Of a stretch of 64,000 nt of DNA, positions 17,495 through 25,602 are shown in pieces. The stretch's first letter is position 1; each line of letters begins with the position of its first letter. Under the pieces are notes generated by a model. The model made no database searches. It had not been told where the DNA came from and saw nothing but the letters and a program-made list of their open reading frames with translations. The translations under genes and the position numbers were made by a program. Source of the stretch: Sebaldella sp. S0638 (GTDB taxonomy: Bacteria; Fusobacteriota; Fusobacteriia; Fusobacteriales; Leptotrichiaceae); NCBI RefSeq assembly GCF_024158605.1, contig NZ_JAMZGM010000014.1, positions 1-64,000 of the forward strand. Direction: 5' to 3'.

Positions 17495-18205
17495 TTGCTG
17501 ACAATAATTATTCGCAATGAAGATTTTATATCAGGGAACAATGTGGAGATAACCCAGAAGAAGGATATAAACCACATAAAGAATGTTTACAGATATAAAA
17601 CAGGAGATACTATCAGGCTGATAGACGGAAAATACGAATATAAAGCGATAATAACAGAAATAGAAAATAAAAGAATACAGCTTAGAATTACTGAAAAAAA
17701 TGAAGACAAATATTCTCTTAAAACAGAGCTGGATATTGCTTTCGGAATTTTGAAAAATGATAAGATGAATATAGCTCTTCAGAAACTCACAGAAATAGGG
17801 GTAAATAGAATAATTCCCTTAAAGACTGACAGAGTTGTGGTAAAACTGGAAGATTCCAAGGAGAAGTGGAATACAGTGACAGAAGAGGCGTTAAAACAAT
17901 GCCGTGGTATAAAAATACCCGAAATAGATAAAATCTTAACGCTGAAAGATATAAATTTTTCTGATTACGACAAAGTCTTGTTTGCGTACGAAAACAGTGA
18001 AGAAAATAAACCTGTTTTTACACTCCTTTCCGGTGAGGAAAAAAGGATACTTTATCTTGTAGGACCTGAAGGCGGTTTTACAGAAGAGGAAGCCTTATAT
18101 ATAAAGGAACAGGGAGCTTTGGAAATAAGTCTCGGAAAAAGAATATACAGGGCAGAAACAGCGGCTATAGTCATAGGAGGTATATTGGCAGATGTCTATA
18201 AGTAA
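17495..18205 (+). CDS. rsmE: 16S rRNA (uracil1498-N3)-methyltransferase RsmE
   Basis: SPOUT-class methyltransferase acting on U1498 of 16S rRNA. The 236-aa protein has an N-terminal PUA-like domain and the C-terminal knot. The signature VGPEGGFTEEE is near residue 190, followed by LGKRIYRAETAA. The start is a TTG about seven bases after AAGGAG; no better start lies nearby. It overlaps mtaB by 14 bases, a pairing of two RNA-modifying enzymes seen in other bacteria. Confidence 0.93.
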   Translation: MLTIIIRNEDFISGNNVEITQKKDINHIKNVYRYKTGDTIRLIDGKYEYKAIITEIENKRIQLRITEKNEDKYSLKTELDIAFGILKNDKMNIALQKLTEIGVNRIIPLKTDRVVVKLEDSKEKWNTVTEEALKQCRGIKIPEIDKILTLKDINFSDYDKVLFAYENSEENKPVFTLLSGEEKRILYLVGPEGGFTEEEALYIKEQGALEISLGKRIYRAETAAIVIGGILADVYK

Positions 18206-19484
18206 AAAAGTCGCATTTTATACATTAGGCTGCAAAGTAAACCAGTACGAAACAGAAATCATAAAAAAAGATTTTCTGGAAAATGGTTATAATGAAGTGG
18301 AATTTGAAGACAGTGCGGATGTCTATGTGATAAATACATGTACAGTTACCAGCATAGCGGATAAAAAAAATAAGAAAATGCTCAGAAGAGCCAAAAAAAT
18401 AAATCCCGACTCAGTGGTAATTGCAACAGGGTGTTATGCACAGACAAACGTAGAAGACCTGAAAGAAATAAAAGAAGTCGACTATATAATCGGAAATGTA
18501 AAAAAAGAAGAAGTGTACAAGATTTACAGTAAAAATTTATCTAACTACCAGGTAGATAATATTTTTGACCAGAAAGAGTACTCTTCGACAAAATATGCTG
18601 TTTCAAGAGATAAGGCACGGGCATTTGTAAAGATACAGGACGGATGTACTAAGTTTTGTTCTTACTGCAAGATTCCTTATGCCAGAGGTACAAGCAGATC
18701 AAGAAAGCCTGACAGTATTCTTGAGGAGATAAAATTTCTCGGAGAGGCCGGATATAAAGAAATAGTAGTAACAGGTATAAATCTGAGCGAATATGGTACA
18801 GATCTTGGCGAAAATGTGAATTTCGACTATATTCTGGAAGAAATCCTGAAAATAGAAGAAATAGACAGAGTAAGGGTAAGTTCGGTATACCCTGATACAT
18901 TAAGCGAAAAATTTATTTCACTTTTGAAAGAAAATAAAAAATTAATGCCTCATCTGCATGTCTCTATACAGAGTCTGGATGATAAAATATTAAAATTAAT
19001 GAAACGAAACTACAGTGCGGAGTTTGTAGTGGAACTCTTGAAGAAGGTACAGAAAGAAGTACCGGAGTCTGCTATAACTGCGGATATAATCACAGGGTTT
19101 CCCCAAGAAGAAGAAGAGAATTTTTGGAACACCTTTGAAAATATGAAAAAAATAAATTTTTCTGACTTTCATATTTTTCCGTATTCAGACAGGGAAAAGA
19201 CAGCAGCAGCAGCATTTACGGGAAAAGTGGAACCTGAAATAAAAAAAGAACGGGTAAAAATTTTGGAAAAGTTGAAAAACAGCAAAATAAAAGAATTCAG
19301 GGAAAAATTCTTGAATACAACACAGAAAGTTTATATTGAGGAAATAAAAGCGGGAAAAGCTTATGGTTATACGGAGAATTATTTAAGAGTAGAGGTAAAT
19401 TCAGTAAGTCACAAAGTTGCGGATATTGTGGATGTGAAAATAATGTCATCAGCTGGTGATTTATTAAAAGGAGAAATTATATGA
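18192..19484 (+). CDS. mtaB: tRNA t6A37 methylthiotransferase MtaB
   Basis: Radical-SAM methylthiotransferase that turns t6A37 of tRNAs into ms2t6A. The 430-aa protein has the N-terminal UPF0004 domain (YTLGCKVNQYE, NTCTVTSIADKK, ATGCYAQ), the radical-SAM cluster motif CTKFCSYCKIPYARG, and a C-terminal TRAM-like region. The TLGCKVNQYE start separates MtaB from MiaB and RimO. It overlaps rsmE upstream and the following lipoprotein gene by four bases. Confidence 0.93.
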   Translation: MSISKKVAFYTLGCKVNQYETEIIKKDFLENGYNEVEFEDSADVYVINTCTVTSIADKKNKKMLRRAKKINPDSVVIATGCYAQTNVEDLKEIKEVDYIIGNVKKEEVYKIYSKNLSNYQVDNIFDQKEYSSTKYAVSRDKARAFVKIQDGCTKFCSYCKIPYARGTSRSRKPDSILEEIKFLGEAGYKEIVVTGINLSEYGTDLGENVNFDYILEEILKIEEIDRVRVSSVYPDTLSEKFISLLKENKKLMPHLHVSIQSLDDKILKLMKRNYSAEFVVELLKKVQKEVPESAITADIITGFPQEEEENFWNTFENMKKINFSDFHIFPYSDREKTAAAAFTGKVEPEIKKERVKILEKLKNSKIKEFREKFLNTTQKVYIEEIKAGKAYGYTENYLRVEVNSVSHKVADIVDVKIMSSAGDLLKGEII

Positions 19485-20449
19485 AAAAAATAATATTAAT
19501 TTTAGTAAGTTTATTTATGATTTTTGGATGTATAGAGTATGAGAGTAAAGATGTAGCAGACAGAAACAGGGTTTTTAAGAGTGATAATAATTTTTACGTT
19601 TATTATAACGGGAAATTTATTGAGATTCCCAAAGGGACTTATATAGCAAATGATAAAAAGATAGAAAACTATTATATAAAAAAAATAGTTAATAAATCAG
19701 AGTTATTAAATGACTTGAATAAGTATTTTCCTGACAAGATAGAATATGTAACAAAGGGAGAAAAACCAAAAGAATCAATAAAACTTCCAGTGATTACTTC
19801 AAACGGGAAAACGTATATAGACAGTGTAAAACTGGAAAAACTGCTTGTGGAGCTTCCTACACGTGTAGCTGCTCAGAATGATAAGGAAAATATCGTGGCA
19901 GAAGATAAACCTGTCTCTCTCGAAGGAAAAACAATAGAAATACTTAATGCAAACGGAGTCGACGGTTTTGCTTCAAGTCTTGGCGATGCCCTGAAAGCAA
20001 AGTTTAAGATAGTGTATAATGCAGAAAATTATACTCAGGAAGAAAATTATTCATACATTATAAATAATAAACTTGATGAAAACGCAGTAAATGAGCTTTT
20101 GAGTTCTTTGAGCCTGAAGTATATTAAAAAGATGAAACCAGGACAGATAAAGCCTGATGCTGATCTGGTAATAATTACAGGAAAAGATGTGGATACAGGA
20201 TTTAAGACAGAGATAATGTCAGCTGCTGAAAATTCGGCGATTACAGAGAAACTAAAGGCATATACACCTGTTTTTACTAAAGCGGACAAATATAAGGATA
20301 TAGATTTGAAAAAATTATCAGGAATACAGATAAATTATAATCCGGAAGATTATTACACAGCGTATAAGCTCGGAAAACTGTTAAATACTACAAATCTGGT
20401 AGAAGATCCTTCACTAAAAGACAGTATTATAATTTTAACAAAAGATTAG
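19481..20449 (+). CDS. Lipoprotein with LytR_C-like domain
   Basis: A 322-aa exported lipoprotein: Lys-Lys-Ile start, hydrophobic core and lipobox IFGC with the modified Cys near residue 17. Around residues 150-200 the segment IEILNANGVDGFASSLGDALK resembles the LytR C-terminal domain normally fused to LCP ligases; the last 40 residues may be a partial second copy. The LCP catalytic domain itself is missing here. An LCP-only protein is encoded at 53388-54176. The gene overlaps mtaB by four bases and is ten bases before rsfS; LCP-type genes beside rsfS are common elsewhere. Role unknown, possibly envelope assembly. Confidence 0.7.
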   Translation: MKKIILILVSLFMIFGCIEYESKDVADRNRVFKSDNNFYVYYNGKFIEIPKGTYIANDKKIENYYIKKIVNKSELLNDLNKYFPDKIEYVTKGEKPKESIKLPVITSNGKTYIDSVKLEKLLVELPTRVAAQNDKENIVAEDKPVSLEGKTIEILNANGVDGFASSLGDALKAKFKIVYNAENYTQEENYSYIINNKLDENAVNELLSSLSLKYIKKMKPGQIKPDADLVIITGKDVDTGFKTEIMSAAENSAITEKLKAYTPVFTKADKYKDIDLKKLSGIQINYNPEDYYTAYKLGKLLNTTNLVEDPSLKDSIIILTKD

Positions 20450-20458
20450 GAGAATAGA

Positions 20459-20764
20459 ATGGAAAATTCAGTAAAAAAAGCTATTGAAATAATAGAGAGC
20501 AAAAAGGGAGAGAACATAAAAGTGTACGATGTACAGGGAAAAAGTCCCTTTATGGATTATGTAGTGGTGTGTGACGGGAGTTCGAGCGTAAAGATGGAAG
20601 CTATCGCAACTGAACTGAAAAAAGAGATATCTACATACAAATCTATGGAAGGTGCCGGAGAAAGCCAATGGATATTAATTGATTTCGGAGATTTCGTAGT
20701 AAATATTTTTAATGAGGAAAAAAGGGAATATTATAATATCGATGAACTTTATCAAAGTAGTTAA
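20459..20764 (+). CDS. rsfS: Ribosomal silencing factor RsfS
   Basis: Binds L14 and keeps the ribosomal subunits apart in starvation. The 101-aa protein is a complete RsfS: KVYDVQGKSPFMDYVVVCDG, then the central helix, EGAGESQWILIDFGDFVVNIF and REYYNIDELY at the end. Tight spacing to the genes on both sides suggests one operon from rsmE to at least mrdA. Confidence 0.94.
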   Translation: MENSVKKAIEIIESKKGENIKVYDVQGKSPFMDYVVVCDGSSSVKMEAIATELKKEISTYKSMEGAGESQWILIDFGDFVVNIFNEEKREYYNIDELYQSS

Positions 20765-20773
20765 GAGGGGATT

Positions 20774-21256
20774 ATGAGAAAACTTTTTTATGCGATTATA
20801 TATTTTTTGATTTTTATTGAACCGCTCACAGGCGGACATATAAAGGTTTTTATTTCACTGCCTTTTGCAATGGCGTTTTTGGTATTTCTAGCACAAACAA
20901 AGAAAGAAGAACAGGGTATTCATTATATATTTATAGTTTTGCTCCTGACCCTGGGAGGCGGGATGTTTTTCTGGAAGTCAGTAATATTTTTAATATTATA
21001 TTATCTGATTGATACTTTGGTAAGAAAACTGCCTTTGGAATATTCACTGAAAGATTTTGTTATGGTATTCATAGTTAATCTTGTATTTTTGATATTAATT
21101 AATCTTAAGAATGTGGCATTCATGGATTTTTTATCATTAAGATGTATTGCCGTAATTGGTATTCAAACAGTGTATTCTTTAATTTACTTATTAATTTTAA
21201 AAAAATCGGAAGGATTAATGATAGATAAATATGAGAAGACAAATGGATATAGATGA
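20774..21256 (+). CDS. mreD: Probable rod-shape protein MreD
   Basis: A 160-aa integral membrane protein with five or six hydrophobic segments and few polar loops. MreD sequences are poorly conserved, so the call rests on size, topology and its position directly before, and overlapping by 26 bases, the PBP2 gene mrdA, the usual mreD neighbour. mreB and mreC are not in the window. An unrelated small membrane protein cannot be excluded. Confidence 0.55.
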   Translation: MRKLFYAIIYFLIFIEPLTGGHIKVFISLPFAMAFLVFLAQTKKEEQGIHYIFIVLLLTLGGGMFFWKSVIFLILYYLIDTLVRKLPLEYSLKDFVMVFIVNLVFLILINLKNVAFMDFLSLRCIAVIGIQTVYSLIYLLILKKSEGLMIDKYEKTNGYR

Positions 21257-23009
21257 CGAAGGGAGAAGTATAGCTTTTCTTGTGATAGTCGGACTTATTT
21301 CTCTGGTTTTGATAGGACGTCTGGTGTATTTACAGATAATACAAAATGATCTTTTTAAACAAAGAGCACAGAGAAACAGTCTGAAATCCAAGGTAATGAA
21401 GGCAAGCAGAGGATTGATACTGGACAGGGACGGTAAGATACTCACAAGAAATAATGTGGGATATCAGGTTGTCTACATAATGGGTAAAAAACATGAGGCA
21501 AATCCTGATGATGTTCTTTTGATGTCAGAATATACGGGGATGAGTGTTACCGATCTGAAAAAACGTATAAAAAATCAGCCTAGAGCCGGATATGAAAATG
21601 AAGTAATAGCAGTGGAAGATCTGGATAAGGAAATAGCTCTCAGAATGGCTGAAAAAATAACAGACAATGAGAGAATAGAAGTAAGAGAATATAATAAAAG
21701 ATTTTATCCGGAAGATATGCTTGCTTCTCATGTAATAGGATATATGAAGCCTATTGATGACAAAGAATGGGATGTCCTGAAAAGTGACGGATCATATAAC
21801 AGAAATGACTATATCGGAAAAAGAGGCGTCGAAAAACAGTACGATAAAGTCTTAAAAGGAGTAGACGGGGAAGAAATAGTCGAGGTAGACGCACATAGAA
21901 ACGTAAAGTCCATACGTGACAGAAAAGACAGTATAGCAGGAAAAAATATCTATCTTTCAATAGATTTGGACTTACAAAGATATATGACAGAACAGTTCAA
22001 AAATGACAAGGGAGCTTTTATTGCAATGGAAGCAAAAACAGGGAAAATAATAGTAGCAGTAAGTAATCCCGAATATAGTCTGAACTTTATGTCTTCAAGA
22101 TTTTCATCAGAAGAGTGGGATAAATTAATTAATGATCCTAATAAGCCTCTGAATAATAAGTTTTCAGGTTCTGCTTATCCGCCGGGATCTACTTTTAAAG
22201 TAGTAACCGGGATGGCAATACTCGAATCAGGAATAAGTCCGCAGCAGACAATGTATTCGACTGGTTCATTTCAGATAGGAAGAACAATTTTCAGAGATTC
22301 ACACAGAGGCGGACATGGAACAACAAATTTTTATAAAGCAATAAGAGAATCAGTAAATACATATTTTTATACATTTTCGAGAGAGGTGGGAATAGAAGGA
22401 GTCGCAAAAGCAGCAACAGATTTCGGTTTGGGAGAAAGAGCCGGAATAGACATTCCCGGGGAAGAAAAAGGAGTAGTACCTACACCGGAATGGAAAATGA
22501 AAAGATTTGACCAGAAATGGCTTCCTGGAGATTTGGTGAATATGTCCATAGGTCAGGGTTATGTCCTTACCACACCATTACAGGTCCTGATGGTATATCA
22601 GGGATTAGCCAATAAAGGAGTAATGTATAAACCAACTGTTGTAGATAAATTTGTATCTTTTGATGGAAAAGTAGAAAACAAAGAACCTGAGGTGCTTAGA
22701 AAGCTTCCTTTTAAGCCGGAAAACATTGAAATAATAAGAGAAGCTCTGAAAGAACCTGTAAGTAAACCAGGCGGAACTGCAAGAATACTTTATTTTCCAA
22801 ACTTACCTGTTTCAGCAAAAACTGGAACGGCACAAAATACCGGATTTAAAGATCACCATTCATGGCTGGCGGGATATTTCCCTTCAGATAATCCAGAAAT
22901 TGTATTCATATCACTAGTAGAAGGTGGAGGATACGGAGGGGTGGCATCCGGAGATTTGGTTAGAAAGTTTATAATAAAGTATAATGAAAAATACAATATA
23001 GCACAATAA
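21231..23009 (+). CDS. mrdA: Penicillin-binding protein 2 (elongation transpeptidase)
   Basis: Cross-links new peptidoglycan during side-wall growth. The 592-aa class B PBP has one N-terminal membrane anchor (about residues 14-35), the dimerisation domain with SRGLILDRDGKIL, and the transpeptidase domain with the serine motif STFK at 320-323, SVN, and KTGT near 540. GRLVYLQII and the absence of PASTA domains favour PBP2 over FtsI. The first ATG (21231) lies inside the mreD-like gene; an alternative ATG at 21243 would shorten it by four residues. Confidence 0.93.
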   Translation: MRRQMDIDDEGRSIAFLVIVGLISLVLIGRLVYLQIIQNDLFKQRAQRNSLKSKVMKASRGLILDRDGKILTRNNVGYQVVYIMGKKHEANPDDVLLMSEYTGMSVTDLKKRIKNQPRAGYENEVIAVEDLDKEIALRMAEKITDNERIEVREYNKRFYPEDMLASHVIGYMKPIDDKEWDVLKSDGSYNRNDYIGKRGVEKQYDKVLKGVDGEEIVEVDAHRNVKSIRDRKDSIAGKNIYLSIDLDLQRYMTEQFKNDKGAFIAMEAKTGKIIVAVSNPEYSLNFMSSRFSSEEWDKLINDPNKPLNNKFSGSAYPPGSTFKVVTGMAILESGISPQQTMYSTGSFQIGRTIFRDSHRGGHGTTNFYKAIRESVNTYFYTFSREVGIEGVAKAATDFGLGERAGIDIPGEEKGVVPTPEWKMKRFDQKWLPGDLVNMSIGQGYVLTTPLQVLMVYQGLANKGVMYKPTVVDKFVSFDGKVENKEPEVLRKLPFKPENIEIIREALKEPVSKPGGTARILYFPNLPVSAKTGTAQNTGFKDHHSWLAGYFPSDNPEIVFISLVEGGGYGGVASGDLVRKFIIKYNEKYNIAQ

Positions 23010-23030
23010 AAGTAAAGAGTTGGAGGAAAC

Positions 23031-24815
23031 ATGAAATTTAATTACGTGGAAGGTAAGAAAGCCGAGAAGGCAGAAAAAGAAGAGAAAATAGAAAAAAGTG
23101 AAAAAATAGAGAAAAACACTAAGAAAGGCGCTGTTGCTGATAAACAGGGCAAAGAAGAGAAAGTGTACATAATACCTCTGGGAGGACTGGAGGAAGTAGG
23201 GAAGAACATGACAGCGTTCCAGTATAAAGACGAAATAGTAATAGTGGACGCAGGGCTGACATTCCCGGAAGACGAGCATCTTGGAATAGATGTAATTATA
23301 CCGGATTTTACATATCTGGAAAATAATAAAGATAAGATAAAATCTTTATTGCTGACACACGGACATGAGGATCATATAGGGGCTATCCCTTATCTGTTCC
23401 AGAAATTAGGAAGTACAGATATAACTATTTACGGAGGGAAACTTACTCTGGAACTTGCAAAAGCCAAGTTTGAGAAGAAAGATGCAGTAATCCCTAAGAT
23501 GAAAGTAGTAAAAGGAAGAACAAAGCTAAAGCTTTCAAAGTATTTTTCCGTGGAATTCATAAGTGTAACACACAGTATAGCAGACTGTTATGCAATCTGT
23601 ATTAAGGCACCGGCAGGAGTAATACTGCATTCAGGTGACTTTAAGGTAGATTTGACTCCGGTAGACGGAGAAGGATTCGATTTTGCACGTTTGTCACAAT
23701 TAGGTGAAGAAGGTGTGGATCTTTTACTATCGGATAGTACCAATGCAGCTGTTCCGGGATTTACACCATCTGAAAGAAGTGTAGGCGAAAGTCTGAGAGA
23801 GGAATTCGGAAAAGCTAAAGGAAGAATCATAATAGCAGCGTTTGCATCTCACATACACAGATTACAGCAAATAGTGGATATAGCACAGCTGTATAACAGA
23901 AAAATAGCAATAGACGGAAGAAGTATGGTAAAAGTATTTGATATCGCATCAAGACTTGGTTACCTGAAATTTCCTAAAAATATGATAGTTGACCTTCAGA
24001 AGTCAGATAAACTTGCTCCTGAAAAAGCAATTATACTATGTACGGGAACACAGGGAGAACCTTTGGCGGCATTGTCAAGAATAGCCAACGGGACACATAA
24101 GTATATTTCCCTGAGAGAAGGAGACACTGTAATAATATCAGCTACACCAATACCGGGTAATGAAAAAGCTGTTTATAAAAATATAAATCATCTGCTTAAA
24201 AAGAATGCAAATGTGGTATTTGAAAAGGTAGTGGGAATACACGTTTCAGGACATGGATGCCAGGAAGAGCAGAAAATAATGCTAAGCCTTGTAAAACCTA
24301 AGTTTTTCATGCCTGTTCACGGTGAGTATATGATGTTAAAGAAACATAAGGAACTTGCTGTAGCAACAGGAGTACAGCCGGATAATGTTATTCTTACAGA
24401 AAACGGAAACAAGGTAGAACTTACAAAATCACACTGCAGAATAACAGGAAAAGTACAAAGCGGAATGACATTAATAGATGGTTTCGGAATCGGAGATGTG
24501 GGGAATATAGTTCTTAAAGACAGACAGAATCTTGCAGATGACGGAATAGTAATAATAACAGTTTCCCAGTATAAAAACGGAAAGTTCAATAAGCAGATAG
24601 AATTGGTAACAAGAGGATTTATATATAACAGAGAATCTGAAAACCTTATTCTGGAAACTAAAGAGCTGATAAAACTGGAACTGGAAAGCATAGAAACAAA
24701 AGAGATAAAAGAAATAAGCAAAGTTAAGCAGCTGCTAAAAAGCAAAGTAGGAGAATTTTTATACAAAAAGACAAATAGAGAACCTATAATTTTGCCGATA
24801 ATAATGGAGGTTTAG
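23031..24815 (+). CDS. rnj: Ribonuclease J
   Basis: Metallo-beta-lactamase ribonuclease with 5' exo- and endonuclease activity. The 594-aa protein carries the metal motif HGHEDH (residues 110-115), VDAGLTFPE, HSGDFKVD, the SDSTNA segment with motif 3, and the beta-CASP signatures CTGTQGEP and HVSGHG. An extension of about 42 residues made almost only of Lys, Glu and Ala precedes the catalytic core; most RNase J proteins start close to KVYIIPLGGL. GGAGG precedes the start. The next gene begins directly after its stop. Confidence 0.96.
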   Translation: MKFNYVEGKKAEKAEKEEKIEKSEKIEKNTKKGAVADKQGKEEKVYIIPLGGLEEVGKNMTAFQYKDEIVIVDAGLTFPEDEHLGIDVIIPDFTYLENNKDKIKSLLLTHGHEDHIGAIPYLFQKLGSTDITIYGGKLTLELAKAKFEKKDAVIPKMKVVKGRTKLKLSKYFSVEFISVTHSIADCYAICIKAPAGVILHSGDFKVDLTPVDGEGFDFARLSQLGEEGVDLLLSDSTNAAVPGFTPSERSVGESLREEFGKAKGRIIIAAFASHIHRLQQIVDIAQLYNRKIAIDGRSMVKVFDIASRLGYLKFPKNMIVDLQKSDKLAPEKAIILCTGTQGEPLAALSRIANGTHKYISLREGDTVIISATPIPGNEKAVYKNINHLLKKNANVVFEKVVGIHVSGHGCQEEQKIMLSLVKPKFFMPVHGEYMMLKKHKELAVATGVQPDNVILTENGNKVELTKSHCRITGKVQSGMTLIDGFGIGDVGNIVLKDRQNLADDGIVIITVSQYKNGKFNKQIELVTRGFIYNRESENLILETKELIKLELESIETKEIKEISKVKQLLKSKVGEFLYKKTNREPIILPIIMEV

Positions 24816-25136
24816 ATGAAGTTAAGCAGTAAACAGAGAGCACTTTTAAAAAAGATGGCACATGATATAGAGCCTGTGGTGAGAATCGGCAAAGGCGAGG
24901 TAGACAGTGATCTTTTGGACAGTATCAGTAATGTAATAAATAAAAGAGAATTAATAAAAGTAAAGGTACTTCAGAATTCTGATGTGGAGGATATGAAGGA
25001 ACTGGGAATCGGGCTGGCAGAAAAAACTTCCAGTGTATTCGTGGACAAAATAGGAAAAGTAATAATTTTATTTAAACCAAAAAAAGAAAACGGTGTAATC
25101 ACACAGGAAATTTTGAAAAAAAGGAAGGGTAAATAA
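24816..25136 (+). CDS. yhbY: YhbY-family RNA-binding protein
   Basis: A CRM-domain protein of 106 aa that associates with pre-50S ribosomes in other bacteria. The start LSSKQRALLKKMAHDIEPVVRIG and the GKGEV/TSSVFVDKIGK blocks are typical; the usual GLT motif is not retained exactly. It starts immediately after the RNase J stop and ends two bases before the next gene, which fits an RNA metabolism operon. The basic C-terminal tail is common in the family. Confidence 0.9.
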   Translation: MKLSSKQRALLKKMAHDIEPVVRIGKGEVDSDLLDSISNVINKRELIKVKVLQNSDVEDMKELGIGLAEKTSSVFVDKIGKVIILFKPKKENGVITQEILKKRKGK

Positions 25137-25137
25137 A

Positions 25138-25599
25138 ATGTCTACGGGGATTATTTTTGGAAATAGGATATTGGATGTGGCAGTAATAGCCTGCTTTGCT
25201 GCACAGTTTTACAAGGTATTTTCTCCCCTTTTTATGGGGAGAAAAGCCAGCTGGGTCAGACTCTTTCAGACGGGAGGTATGCCTAGTTCACACGCATCAA
25301 CTGTGGTTGCGCTGGTTACTTCCATAGTTCTGCTGAAAGGGATGGCTTCAGCGGAATTCGCCATATCAATGGTTTTTGCAAGTATAGTGCTTTATGATGC
25401 AACAGGAATAAGAAGGGCAGCTGGTGAACATGCCAAAGCTCTGAACAGGCTTGTAAAAAGCATAGAGCATAAAGATGATTTTGAGAAAATAGAGGCAAAC
25501 TTTAAGGAGTTCTTGGGACATACACCTATGGAAGTATTCTGGGGGTGTGTTTTGGGACTAATTATAGGAGTTGCATTTAAAGGATATCTTTTAGGATAA
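25138..25599 (+). CDS. Divergent PAP2-family membrane protein (DUF212)
   Basis: A 153-aa membrane protein of the DUF212 (YuiD-like) family, distantly related to PAP2 acid phosphatases. The phosphatase-like GGMPSSHAST motif is at about residues 44-53, YDATGIRRAAGEHAKALN follows, and GHTPMEVFWGCVLG closes the protein. The family substrate is not known; polyprenyl-phosphate dephosphorylation is a common guess. It sits directly before dxs, an isoprenoid gene, which is in line with that idea but does not prove it. Confidence 0.88.
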   Translation: MSTGIIFGNRILDVAVIACFAAQFYKVFSPLFMGRKASWVRLFQTGGMPSSHASTVVALVTSIVLLKGMASAEFAISMVFASIVLYDATGIRRAAGEHAKALNRLVKSIEHKDDFEKIEANFKEFLGHTPMEVFWGCVLGLIIGVAFKGYLLG

Positions 25600-25602
25600 A
25601 GG

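Noticed and set aside
17284-17577. Minus-strand open frame of 97 codons across the rsmE start
   Set aside because: It overlaps the rsmE coding start on the other strand, lacks a ribosome-binding site and has a low-complexity Phe/Ile/Ser composition typical of antisense frames.
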